From Spirochaetaceae bacterium (GTDB taxonomy: Bacteria > Spirochaetota > Spirochaetia > Treponematales > Treponemataceae): 64,000 nucleotides of DNA. Below, in pieces: positions 35,508-44,365 of this stretch. Positions within the stretch are counted from its first letter, which is position 1. Each line of letters begins with the position of its first letter. The stretch covers positions 1-64,000 of the forward strand of contig JAGARN010000010.1 in the NCBI GenBank assembly GCA_017622235.1, given 5' to 3'. Both the position numbers and the translations under genes were made by a program. The notes beneath the pieces are model-generated. The model was not told the origin of the DNA and did no database searches. It was given only the letters and a program-made list of their open reading frames with translations.

Positions 35508-35951
35508 ATGGAACAAACAAATATTTTGAAAAACATTGCAAGTTTTACTTCTAGCCATGGAATAATATTTTTAATGGCTTTGGGTATGTTAATTTTGTTA
35601 TGTACTCTTTGCGTGCTATTAGGGCGGCAATTTGGAAGAATAGAAATGAGTCGCAACATAAAAAAAGAACGCCAAGATGCAGTTAAGCGTTCAAAAGCTG
35701 TTGTTGCCGGTCAGGTTTACGAACAAATTGCTCCTTTGCTTCCGGACTTTCCTTGTAATACAAAAGACATTCAGTTTATTGGCAAACCAATAGATTACAT
35801 TGGGTTTTGTACCAATGACAAAACTGGTCTTGTAGACGAAATATTATTTATCGAAATAAAAAGTGGGGAAAGTAACCTTTCTGTACGAGAACAGTCTGTA
35901 AAAGAAGTGATTCAAAAGCGAAAAGTTCGTTATGTAGAATATAGAATTTGA
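35508..35951 (+). CDS. Membrane-anchored Holliday-junction-resolvase-related endonuclease domain
   Basis: 147 aa. Hydrophobic helix ~20-40, a basic coiled region (KKERQDAVKRSKAVVAGQV), then a PD-(D/E)xK-like core: LPDFPCNTKDIQFIGKPIDYIGF, VDEILFIEIKSGE (the D..E-x-K motif, ExK at ~IEIK) and REQSVKEVIQKRKVRY. This matches the 'endonuclease related to Holliday junction resolvase' family (PF10107) in order and length. A CAGGAG precedes the ATG. A nuclease with a membrane anchor is unusual; function is unknown. Confidence 0.72.
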   Translation: MEQTNILKNIASFTSSHGIIFLMALGMLILLCTLCVLLGRQFGRIEMSRNIKKERQDAVKRSKAVVAGQVYEQIAPLLPDFPCNTKDIQFIGKPIDYIGFCTNDKTGLVDEILFIEIKSGESNLSVREQSVKEVIQKRKVRYVEYRI

Positions 35952-36015
35952 GGAATATTGGATAGACTCTTATCTTTTAACATGATAGAATTCAGTATCC
36001 ACAAGGAGGACAAAC

Positions 36016-36984
36016 ATGAAAAAAAATAATACATTTTGTAGCGTTTTGGTTACCAATTTTTTTATTTTCTTAACTATTTGTTTTTTAGGTTGTGGTGGCA
36101 GCAAGGATTCTGCAATTCAACTTTCCAAACCTGAAAGTGCCGTTAAGATGCGTTCTATGGGAACGGCAACAAACAGCAAAATGGCGTACGCAGATTCAGT
36201 AGTTTTAGAAGAAGCTGTGGAAATGGAATTTGATGCTGCAGTTGCTGGTGGTGCAAATGCAAGTTATCCCAGTCCTGTACCACAACAAGAACGAAAACTT
36301 ATCAAAACAGGTTCTATTAATTTAGAGGTAGAAAATCTTTCTGAAACAGAAAAAGCTGTGCAAACCTGGTGTCAGCATTTTGGTGGTTACATTGCTTCAT
36401 CTTATAATCAAGAAAATCATTCCTCCTTTACGGTACGTATTCCTGCTTCAAATTTTGACGATGCAATGAACACAATAGGGGATTTTGGTAAAATAAAATA
36501 TCGTAGCATTTCTACAGAAGATGTTTCTGAACAGTTCTATGATTTGCAAACACGACTTGAAACTCGAAAAATTTTGCGTGATAGGTTGCAGTCCTACCTT
36601 TCTACAGCAAAAGATATGAAAGATATGCTCCAAATTGAAAGTGAGCTAAACGATACACTTTCCGAAATCGAATCCATGGAAGGTAGAATGCGGCGTCTTT
36701 CTGGGCAAATTGATTATTCTACAATAAACGTCACGATTGAACTTCCGTACCGTACTACAGATCAAGGGTTTCAGTGGCCACAATTTGGAAATGGATTTCG
36801 TCGCTTTTTATCCAACATAGTGGATTTCTTTGTGGGATTTTTCACTGTGTTACTTTACATTGTAATTTGTGGAATTCCGATAATAGCAGCTATAGCTTTT
36901 TTCTATTGGTTACTTTTGGGAAAAGTTGGCATATTAAAAAAATTGTTCAGCAAACTTTCTAAAAAAAAGGAGCAAGAAAAATAA
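36016..36984 (+). CDS. DUF4349 lipoprotein
   Basis: 322 aa. Lipobox CFLGC with Cys26. After a low-complexity stretch (~30-95), the DUF4349 domain begins with RKLIKTGSINLEVENLSETEKAV in type, followed by GGYIASSYNQ and TVRIPASNFDDAM, then a coiled-coil hairpin (~175-245) and a C-terminal membrane helix (~280-303). AAGGAGG lies 7 nt before the ATG. The family is of unknown function in the envelope. luxS follows 3 nt after the stop. Confidence 0.86.
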   Translation: MKKNNTFCSVLVTNFFIFLTICFLGCGGSKDSAIQLSKPESAVKMRSMGTATNSKMAYADSVVLEEAVEMEFDAAVAGGANASYPSPVPQQERKLIKTGSINLEVENLSETEKAVQTWCQHFGGYIASSYNQENHSSFTVRIPASNFDDAMNTIGDFGKIKYRSISTEDVSEQFYDLQTRLETRKILRDRLQSYLSTAKDMKDMLQIESELNDTLSEIESMEGRMRRLSGQIDYSTINVTIELPYRTTDQGFQWPQFGNGFRRFLSNIVDFFVGFFTVLLYIVICGIPIIAAIAFFYWLLLGKVGILKKLFSKLSKKKEQEK

Positions 36985-36987
36985 TTC

Positions 36988-37467
36988 ATGGAAAAAATTG
37001 CAAGTTTCACAATAGACCACATTAAATTAAAACCAGGACTTTATGTTTCGCGCAAAGACAAGGTTGGGGATTCTGTTGTTACAACTTTTGATATACGTAT
37101 GACAAGTCCTAATGATGAACCAGTGATGAATACTGCTGAAGTTCATACAATAGAACATCTAGGAGCAACTTTTTTGCGTAATCACTCAGAATATGGGGAA
37201 AAGACAGTGTATTTTGGTCCCATGGGTTGTCGCACAGGATTTTATATGCTTTTGGCAGGAGATTATTCGTCTAAAGATGTGCTTCCTTTGGTAATGGAAA
37301 TGTTTCAATTCATCAGGGATTGGCAAGAGCAAGTGCCTGGAGCGTCTGCAAAGGATTGTGGCAATTATCTGGATATGAACCTTGCTATGGCAAACTGGCA
37401 AGCCCGTCGTTTTTTAGAGCAAACATTACAGAATATAACAGAAGATAGGTTGGATTATCCAAAATAA
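36988..37467 (+). CDS. luxS: S-ribosylhomocysteine lyase
   Basis: 159 aa. It splits S-ribosylhomocysteine into homocysteine and DPD, which gives AI-2. Iron-binding HTIEHLGAT (His54/His58 equivalents, ~50-60), MGCRTGFY with Cys (catalytic) at ~84, and the GDYS segment. Full length and all active-site residues in place. Coupled to the DUF4349 gene (AGGAG inside its last codons). Works with MtnN. Confidence 0.96.
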   Translation: MEKIASFTIDHIKLKPGLYVSRKDKVGDSVVTTFDIRMTSPNDEPVMNTAEVHTIEHLGATFLRNHSEYGEKTVYFGPMGCRTGFYMLLAGDYSSKDVLPLVMEMFQFIRDWQEQVPGASAKDCGNYLDMNLAMANWQARRFLEQTLQNITEDRLDYPK

Positions 37468-37473
37468 AATGAT

Positions 37474-37692
37474 TTAGTAATGAGGTGGGCGGAGGTTTGG
37501 TATGTCGCCTTCAAGTTGTTCTGATATTTCGGTTATTTTATTTCGTATAAGTCGATTTTCTGTTGTTAAACGTTCTAGTAGGTTTCCTTGCTCTACAGAT
37601 GCATTCTGCAACTTTAAGAGAAAATCTTCTAGGTACGAAACTTTCATTTCTAGTGCAATGAGTCTGCTGTCGTTATTTTGCAATCTGTCCAT
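37474..37692 (-). CDS. slyX: SlyX family protein
   Basis: 72 aa, a single long coiled coil (heptad Leu/Ile at 12, 19, 23, 27, 39, 43) ending in NLRPPHY, the characteristic SlyX C-terminus. Function unknown in any organism. It converges with luxS with only 6 bases between the stops. Confidence 0.85.
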   Translation of the reverse strand: MDRLQNNDSRLIALEMKVSYLEDFLLKLQNASVEQGNLLERLTTENRLIRNKITEISEQLEGDIPNLRPPHY

Positions 37693-37732
37693 GGGGCAAT
37701 CTTAGCAAATAAAATTAACAGAGGCAATTAGA

Positions 37733-38905
37733 TTAAACTTCTTTCGGCAACTCTTTTGTTTCTGGACTTTCATCCCGTCCTTTGAAAAACAACCCTGAAA
37801 GTGCAGGAATATTTGTTTTAGCTGTTCTAAAAAGTTGCTGTAAGGCATTCCAAACAACACGACGAGTTCCTTCGTCCAAAGCTAACAAAGACTTAAGAGC
37901 GGAAACGGGGTTATGAATCCATTTTTCTGACAATTCAGAAACTGTTGTTGCCTCTGAACTTGTTATTACTTCAAACAAAGCATCTACAAATTGTTCACGT
38001 TGCAAAGAGTTCATGCTTTTAAGCCACTCTTTTATTGTTTTATCGATAATTAGCCCTTGGTTACTAAGACTATCTAATACTAAGAATTTAGGACCATCAA
38101 GTTGCCAAGAAAATGGGTCATGTTGCATTAAACCTGTTTCATGACTTTTTACGACTATATGATCCTCTTCATGTTCCAGTAAAACACCAACAATGGAAGT
38201 TTGTGGAACAAATGTATGAATTTTGTCAGAAATTTCTGCAAACTCAGGACGTTTTGTAATATCAAACTCAAAACCGGGGCCATCGTTGCTATAAACGCCT
38301 AGGATACGGCGTTTTAACTTTTTGTTGCAAAAAGTTGCACTATAAACTGCAAGGTTGCCACCTTTTGAATGTCCCCCTAGGCGTATTTTCCCAGGAAGTA
38401 ATGCGACTTGTTCAAGATAGTGTAGAGCTTCTTTTTGAGAAGGAACTGGAGTTGTGAACGCCATATTAAAATCTTCTTTCCAACCAATGAGGCTATCATC
38501 TGTTCCACGAAAAGAAATAAAAAGACTTCTGTCTTCTAACATTGCTGTAAAAGCAGCAAATTGCTTTTCTTTAACTAAATCGGTACTTTCTACAAAACCG
38601 CTAAGTTTTGCAGATCCAAATCGCTTAGAATTGGCTGTTTTTTTTAGCAATTCAATAAGATTATCATTTAAAAAAAGTCCCATGTCTGAGCGTTCAATTA
38701 CATCAGGGGAATTAAAAAACTTATTTGCTGCTTCTGTTAAAGAAATGCCATCCTTTGCTAGTTGCGAAGAAATTATTCCTTTCATTTTCAAATATGAAAG
38801 TTCGCTCAAAATCAAAGCATCTATTTCGTTAAATTCCACTTGAGAAAAAGTTAAATCGCCACGCCATTTTATATAATCAAACAAACCAGATTTTTTTTCG
38901 TTCAC
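37733..38905 (-). CDS. Mbeg1-like (DUF2974) lipase-fold protein
   Basis: 390 aa from a GTG at 38905 (VNEKKSGLFDYIKWRGDLTFSQ resembles the family start); no good ribosome-binding site precedes it, and an upstream TTG at 38935 is possible. The C-terminal half carries an alpha/beta hydrolase nucleophile elbow, LGGHSKGGNLAVY (Ser ~182), after a FRGTDDS oxyanion segment (~130) typical of lipase class 3. Substrate unknown; Mbeg1-like proteins are mostly uncharacterised. Located upstream of slyX. Confidence 0.75.
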   Translation of the reverse strand: MNEKKSGLFDYIKWRGDLTFSQVEFNEIDALILSELSYLKMKGIISSQLAKDGISLTEAANKFFNSPDVIERSDMGLFLNDNLIELLKKTANSKRFGSAKLSGFVESTDLVKEKQFAAFTAMLEDRSLFISFRGTDDSLIGWKEDFNMAFTTPVPSQKEALHYLEQVALLPGKIRLGGHSKGGNLAVYSATFCNKKLKRRILGVYSNDGPGFEFDITKRPEFAEISDKIHTFVPQTSIVGVLLEHEEDHIVVKSHETGLMQHDPFSWQLDGPKFLVLDSLSNQGLIIDKTIKEWLKSMNSLQREQFVDALFEVITSSEATTVSELSEKWIHNPVSALKSLLALDEGTRRVVWNALQQLFRTAKTNIPALSGLFFKGRDESPETKELPKEV

Positions 38906-39009
38906 TCTATAAAAATAACCAAAGTAATGGTGCAAATCAAGTCAAAAATATGGGTTTGAGGCTTTGACTGTTTATTTTATAATTGGATATACTATGCTTG
39001 GAGTTAATT

Positions 39010-39693
39010 ATGGCAGAAAAATGCTTAAAATGCTTTAGACCACTTTCAACTTGTTATTGTTCTGCTATCGAAAAAATTGAAACTGGAATAAAATTTGTTT
39101 TTTTAATGCATCCCAAAGAAGCTTATCGCCAACATACAGGAACAGGGCGGCTTGCTTCTCTTTCGTTACCAGATTCAGAAATAATAGTAGGAGTTGATTT
39201 TTCAGAAAATAAGCGGTTAAATCAGCTTTTATCTGATTCGACTTTTTTTCATCTGGTGTTGTATCCTGGAACAGAAGCAATAACAGCTAGTGATGCAAAA
39301 ATAAAACAAGCTGTATCTTTTGGAAAAAAAATTATGGTTATCGTTATAGATTCAACTTGGTTCTTTGCAAAAAAAATACTTAGACTTTCGACAAACGTAA
39401 AATCTTTGCCCAAACTTACATTTTCTTTTTGTTACCAGTCTCAGTTTCAGTTTAAAAAGCAACCTGCTCAGGGATGTATTTCTACAATCGAGTCTTGCTA
39501 TTATCTAATTTTGGAGATGCAAAAAGCAGCTCTTATCAAAAAAGAAATAAATCCTGAACCTTTAATGAATGTGTTTAAAAAAATGGTTGCTTTCCAGTTG
39601 CAGTCAGAAAAGCAACGAATTGATTCTGGAATACCAGGGCGGCATGCATATGATGCAAAGCGAGATGGGGCAAAAAAAAGCAAACCAGAATAA
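39010..39693 (+). CDS. tapT: tRNA-uridine aminocarboxypropyltransferase (DTW domain)
   Basis: 227 aa from ATG 39010 (GGAG 6 nt upstream). The DTW family installs the 3-amino-3-carboxypropyl group on a tRNA uridine (acp3U) using SAM. Seen: zinc-binding CLKCFRPLSTCYC (4-16), the DTW motif as VIDSTWFFAKK (~117), LYPG and the STIESCYYL helix. E. coli TapT modifies U47 of several tRNAs. The match is at family level; the subgroup (TapT versus other DTW enzymes) is inference. Confidence 0.85.
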   Translation: MAEKCLKCFRPLSTCYCSAIEKIETGIKFVFLMHPKEAYRQHTGTGRLASLSLPDSEIIVGVDFSENKRLNQLLSDSTFFHLVLYPGTEAITASDAKIKQAVSFGKKIMVIVIDSTWFFAKKILRLSTNVKSLPKLTFSFCYQSQFQFKKQPAQGCISTIESCYYLILEMQKAALIKKEINPEPLMNVFKKMVAFQLQSEKQRIDSGIPGRHAYDAKRDGAKKSKPE

Positions 39694-39750
39694 AAAAAAC
39701 ACCTCTTAAAATTGAACTTTTTTGTCCAACTTTAGAGGTGTAGTTATTTT
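39692..39750. terminator. Bidirectional terminator between tapT and the YegP-like gene
   Basis: ACACCTCT (39699-39706) pairs with AGAGGTGT (39734-39741); A-run on the left, T-run on the right. Serves both convergent genes. Confidence 0.8.
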
Positions 39751-39764
39751 TAAGCAACTAGAAA

Positions 39765-40133
39765 TTATTCTTCTACAATTTCAGCTTTTGGAGCGTTTTT
39801 CTTTACGCTTTCGATACCATTCATACAAGAAGCTTTAGCTTTATATCCTTCAGAAGCGGCAATATTTTCACCGTTTTTTGCCTTAAGTCTAAAGCGGAAT
39901 TCTCCAGCCTTATCTTTGTAAACTTCAAACTTTGGATTTGAAATAGATTTGAAACCTTCTTCTGTCTGATCTTCAACTTTAGCGTCAGGTGCATTTTTTA
40001 CAACGCTTTCAATTCCTTTGCGACAAGCTGATTCATTTGAATAAATTTCAGATGTAGCAATTACCTGTCCGTTACCTGCCTTGAGGTTGAACATAACCCC
40101 AGAAGAAACTTTGCGTATAACAAACTTGCTCAT
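39765..40133 (-). CDS. YegP/DUF1508 (UPF0339) double-repeat protein
   Basis: 122 aa from ATG 40133 (GGTGGGG upstream). Two DUF1508 repeats: 1-55 and 65-122, each with a Lys-rich FxLKAxNGxxIAxSE.Y pattern (NLKAGNGQVIATSEIY and RLKAKNGENIAASEGY) and the KKGIESV/MNGIESV helix. The family is of unknown function, small and soluble. Strong promoter at 40178-40206 suggests high expression. Confidence 0.9.
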   Translation of the reverse strand: MSKFVIRKVSSGVMFNLKAGNGQVIATSEIYSNESACRKGIESVVKNAPDAKVEDQTEEGFKSISNPKFEVYKDKAGEFRFRLKAKNGENIAASEGYKAKASCMNGIESVKKNAPKAEIVEE

Positions 40134-40177
40134 TTTATTCCCCACCTTCTCTGTAAACAGAAAATATTATTTTACAA

Positions 40178-40206
40178 AGTATAACACCCGCTATTTTATT
40201 TGTCAA
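40178..40206 (-). promoter_or_regulatory. YegP-like gene promoter
   Basis: Minus strand: perfect TTGACA (40206-40201), 17 nt, TATACT (40183-40178). The strongest promoter match in the window after gap. Confidence 0.75.
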
Positions 40207-40337
40207 ATCAAAATCGCTAGGATAATTCAAAAAATGTACCAACCCTTTGTATTAAAAATCATAAGTCAGTATCGAATTAAATAATTAATTGATTTATTAT
40301 CATTTCTGCATATGCACAAAGGGGATAATTTTTATAC

Positions 40338-40366
40338 TTGTTTTTTTCAATAAGAATCTTTACAAT
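40338..40366 (+). promoter_or_regulatory. purL promoter placing the start site on the ATG
   Basis: TTGTTT (40338-40343), 17-nt spacer, TACAAT (40361-40366), six bases, ATG at 40373. No Shine-Dalgarno. Confidence 0.55.
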
Positions 40367-40372
40367 GATAAA

Positions 40373-43300
40373 ATGTTCCGTTTGTACATTGAAAGAAAAA
40401 TCGGTTTTCAGAATGAAGCCTCTCGTATCTTCTCAGAGGTTACTGGCTTTCTTGGTATTCCTAGTGTTACCAATATCAGATATTTGAATCGCTACGATAT
40501 AGAAAATGTTAGTGAAGAAACTGTAAAACTTGCTGCTGTAAGAGTTTTTTCTGAACCGCAAAGCGACACTTGTTTTTTTACGCACATTCCACTTCGAGCA
40601 GAAGATACGGTTATAATTTGGGAATATCTTCCCGGTCAGTACGACCAACGCTCAGATTCTGCTGAACAATGTTTGTCTTTGTTGCAGGCTGGACTAAAAC
40701 AAGTTTCTTCGGATAAAGCAGAGCGTCCTAAAGTGCGTTGTGCAAAAATGGTAATTATTTCTGGTACAGTTTCAACTGAAGATGTTGAAAAAATAAAAAA
40801 TTACCTTATCAATCCTGTGGATTCTCGGCTTGCTATGCCAGAAATTCCAGAAACTTTGGCAATGGAATCTAGTGTTCCAAACGATATTCCTTCTGTTGAA
40901 GGGTTTATTGCCTTTGATGGTGCAAAGTTAGCTGCGTATCATCAGAAAATGGGGCTTGCCATGGATGTGGCGGATATTACATTTTTGCAAAATTATTTTA
41001 AACAAATAAATCGTAATCCAACAGAAACAGAGATTCGAGTTTTAGATACTTATTGGTCAGACCACTGCCGTCATACTACATTCAACACGGTGCTAGATGA
41101 TATCCAAATTGAAGATGGTTCTTATGCAAATCTTTTTCGCCGTTCGCTAGAAAAATATACTGCTATGCGTACAGAAATTCACGCTGGCAAAAACAAACCC
41201 GTTACATTAATGGATATGGCGACAATAGGGGCAAAGTATTTAAAAAGACATGGAAAGTTGGATGATATAGAACTTTCAGAAGAGATAAATGCTTGTTCAA
41301 TTTACATCGATGTAAAATTCACTCATCCTGAGCCAAAAACAGAACGTTGGCTTTTAATGTTTAAAAATGAAACTCACAATCACCCTACAGAAATTGAACC
41401 CTTTGGTGGTGCTGCAACTTGTATTGGAGGAGCTATTCGAGACCCTCTTTCTGGTCGTTCCTGGGTTTATCAGGCTCTTCGTGTAACAGGTGCTGCAAAT
41501 CCCACCGTTCCTCTTAAACAAACTCGTGAAGGAAAGTTGCCACAAATAAAACTTACCCGAGAAGCCGCTGCTGGCTTTAGTTCTTACGGTAACCAAATTG
41601 GTCTTACAACAGGGCAGGTTGTAGAAGTCTATCATCCTGGCTTTGAAGCAAAACGAATGGAGCTTGGGGCTGTAATTGCAGCGGCTCCTGCAAATCTTGT
41701 TAAACGAGAAGAACCCGAAGCTGGTGATATTGTTGTGTTAGTTGGTGGAGGAACAGGTAGAGACGGAATTGGAGGTGCTACGGGTTCATCAAAAGTTCAC
41801 ACAACAAAATCTGTAGTTGATGCTGCGGCGGAAGTTCAAAAAGGTAACGCTGTAGAAGAAAGAAAAATTCAGCGTTTATTCCGAAATCCAGAGGTTAGTA
41901 AAATAATTCGTCGCTGTAACGATTTTGGAGCGGGTGGTGTTGCTGTAGCTGTTGGAGAGCTTGCTCCAGGTCTTGATATTAATCTTGATGCTGTACCCAA
42001 AAAATACGATGGCTTAAATGGTACAGAACTTGCGATTTCAGAATCGCAGGAACGAATGGCACTTGTTGTTCGCAAAGGCGATGTAGAAAAATTAATGAAA
42101 GCTGCTGCTGCCGAGAATCTGAATGCAGCTGTTATTGCAGAAGTGACGGATACAAATCGCCTTGTTATGAAGTGGCGAGGAAAAACTATCGTAGATATTC
42201 ATCGTTCTTTTTTGGACACAGCTGGTGCAAGTCGTAATGCGGTTGCAGTTATTACTTCCCCAGATTCAGCTTTGTGCCCATTTACAAAACCTCTTGCATC
42301 TGTTGAAAAAAAACTATTTGGAAAGACCACAGAACAATCTGTAGTTGATGCTTGGCAGGCAACAATGGCAGATTTAGCCTGTTGTTCCCAGCGGGGCTTA
42401 ACTGAAAGATTTGATGGTTCAATAGGTTCAGCTTCTGTGTTGTTTCCAATGGGCGGCAAATATCAATCCACTCCAGAGGCAGGTATGGCTGCAAAGATTC
42501 CAGTGCTTCCGCCAGCAGAAACATCTACAGTCAGCCTTATGTCCTATGGTTATGACGCAAATATTGCTCAGTGGAGCCCTTGGCATGGAGCACAAGTGGC
42601 AGTTCTTTCTTCTTTGGCAAAGATTGCCGCTATGGGTGGAAATCCTGCAACCTGCCGACTTACCTTTCAAGAATATTTTGAACGCACAGTAGACGCTGGC
42701 TCTTGGGGGAAACCTGCTGCTGCTTTGCTTGGTGCATTAGAAGCTCAAAAACTTTGTGGTACAGCTTCTATTGGAGGAAAGGACAGTATGTCTGGTTCTT
42801 TTCAAGAACTTAAAGTTCCCCCAACTCTTGTATCTTTTGCAGTAACAACGGAAGATTGTGCAAAAGTTCGTGGTGGTTCACTTGCAAAAGAAAATCATCC
42901 TGTGTATTTAATGTCAGTACCATACTCCGAAGATTTTGCTCCTAATTTTGAAGTGTTTAACAAAAATGCTCAAGCTCTCTATTCTCTAGAAGATAAAGTT
43001 GTGGCCGCTTATCCTGTTTCAGCTGGTGGGATTGCTGAGGCTGTAACAAAAATGGCAATGGGTAATAAAGTTGGTGTTAAACTTTTTGATATTCCTTGGA
43101 AAAAAGATAATGTTGTTAAGACAACAGATTTGTTTATTCCAAAATATGGCAGTATAGTTTTTGAAACAACATCAGAACTTGCAGCAAAAGATTTAGAGAT
43201 GGCAGGCTTTGTAGAAGGCACTGTAACTTTAATTGGTGAAACTATTGAGCAACCTATAATTCAACTGGCGATTCCTTCTGTTCCGAAAGTTGATATAAAA

Positions 43301-44320
43301 CTTTCGGATTTGGAAAAAACTTGGGAATCAACTTTGGCAAAGGTGTTCCCCCCAATTTCTGAAGAAAAAACAGCTAAGTCTTATTCAGAATTTGCCACAA
43401 AACAACATGATTCACTTAAAGAAGCCAAAGCTAAATTTTCAGCTATTACAATAAAGACTGGCAACATTAAACCCAAAGTTCTTGTGCCTGTATTCCCTGG
43501 AACAAACTGTGAATTTGATATGGCAAGAGCTTTTGCTTTGGCAGGAGCTGATGCAAAAATTATGGTTTTCCGCAACAATTCTCCTGCTGCCTTGGAAGAA
43601 TCTCTTGTACAAATGCAAAAAGAACTTTCTACAACGCAAATCCTAGCTTTGGCAGGAGGTTTTTCTGCCGGAGATGAACCAGACGGTTCAGGAAAATTTA
43701 TTGCAAACGTTCTTCGTGAACCTAGAATTTGCGAGGCTGTAACGCAGCTTCTTGAAAAGCGGGATGGACTTGCACTAGGTATTTGTAACGGTTTTCAAGC
43801 ACTGATAAAAACAGGACTTGTTCCTTTCGGTAAGATTATGGAACCATCAGAAGAAATGCCAACGCTTACATACAACACAATCGGTAGGCATATTTCTCGA
43901 ATAGTTAGAACTCGTATGGTTTCAGCTATATCTCCTTGGGCAAGCCATGAGTCTGTTTTAAAATCAGAGGTTCATTTTGTGCCAATTTCTCATGGTGAAG
44001 GTCGAATTGTTATTAGCGAAGATTTGGCAAAAGTTTTGTTTGCTAACGGACAAGTGTTTACTCAGTATGTTAGCGAAGATGGAATTCCAGTGGCCTCTGA
44101 GCCTGATAACCCCAATGGTTCTGCCTACGCTATCGAAGGTATCACAAGTCCAGATGGTCGTGTTTTAGGCAAAATGGGTCACAACGAAAGAACTCTTGGA
44201 ACAGGAATTTTAGGTTGTTCTGAGGATTTGATAAAGAATGTTGCCTTTAGTGGAGATGCTGCAAATAAAGCAAGTTCTTGTCAAAATATTTTTGCAGCAG
44301 GTGTATCCTACTTTGCATAA
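40373..44320 (+). CDS. purL: Phosphoribosylformylglycinamidine synthase, single-chain
   Basis: 1315 aa from ATG 40373; the longer frame upstream lies within the promoter. It converts FGAR and glutamine to FGAM. Large PurL of the gamma-proteobacterial/eukaryotic type: linker domain with TYWSDHCRHTTF (~225), FGAM synthase domain with ETHNHPT, IGGAIRDP and GGGTGRDGIGG, second half with GGKDSMSG, then a C-terminal glutaminase with CNGFQAL (catalytic Cys ~1140), SHGEGR and HNERT. All parts are in one chain. Firmicutes use a split PurSQL instead. Apparently leaderless mRNA. Confidence 0.96.
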   Translation: MFRLYIERKIGFQNEASRIFSEVTGFLGIPSVTNIRYLNRYDIENVSEETVKLAAVRVFSEPQSDTCFFTHIPLRAEDTVIIWEYLPGQYDQRSDSAEQCLSLLQAGLKQVSSDKAERPKVRCAKMVIISGTVSTEDVEKIKNYLINPVDSRLAMPEIPETLAMESSVPNDIPSVEGFIAFDGAKLAAYHQKMGLAMDVADITFLQNYFKQINRNPTETEIRVLDTYWSDHCRHTTFNTVLDDIQIEDGSYANLFRRSLEKYTAMRTEIHAGKNKPVTLMDMATIGAKYLKRHGKLDDIELSEEINACSIYIDVKFTHPEPKTERWLLMFKNETHNHPTEIEPFGGAATCIGGAIRDPLSGRSWVYQALRVTGAANPTVPLKQTREGKLPQIKLTREAAAGFSSYGNQIGLTTGQVVEVYHPGFEAKRMELGAVIAAAPANLVKREEPEAGDIVVLVGGGTGRDGIGGATGSSKVHTTKSVVDAAAEVQKGNAVEERKIQRLFRNPEVSKIIRRCNDFGAGGVAVAVGELAPGLDINLDAVPKKYDGLNGTELAISESQERMALVVRKGDVEKLMKAAAAENLNAAVIAEVTDTNRLVMKWRGKTIVDIHRSFLDTAGASRNAVAVITSPDSALCPFTKPLASVEKKLFGKTTEQSVVDAWQATMADLACCSQRGLTERFDGSIGSASVLFPMGGKYQSTPEAGMAAKIPVLPPAETSTVSLMSYGYDANIAQWSPWHGAQVAVLSSLAKIAAMGGNPATCRLTFQEYFERTVDAGSWGKPAAALLGALEAQKLCGTASIGGKDSMSGSFQELKVPPTLVSFAVTTEDCAKVRGGSLAKENHPVYLMSVPYSEDFAPNFEVFNKNAQALYSLEDKVVAAYPVSAGGIAEAVTKMAMGNKVGVKLFDIPWKKDNVVKTTDLFIPKYGSIVFETTSELAAKDLEMAGFVEGTVTLIGETIEQPIIQLAIPSVPKVDIKLSDLEKTWESTLAKVFPPISEEKTAKSYSEFATKQHDSLKEAKAKFSAITIKTGNIKPKVLVPVFPGTNCEFDMARAFALAGADAKIMVFRNNSPAALEESLVQMQKELSTTQILALAGGFSAGDEPDGSGKFIANVLREPRICEAVTQLLEKRDGLALGICNGFQALIKTGLVPFGKIMEPSEEMPTLTYNTIGRHISRIVRTRMVSAISPWASHESVLKSEVHFVPISHGEGRIVISEDLAKVLFANGQVFTQYVSEDGIPVASEPDNPNGSAYAIEGITSPDGRVLGKMGHNERTLGTGILGCSEDLIKNVAFSGDAANKASSCQNIFAAGVSYFA

Positions 44321-44365
44321 AAATTGTATTTTATATATAATTGCTTTTATAGGAGTCAACTTAAC

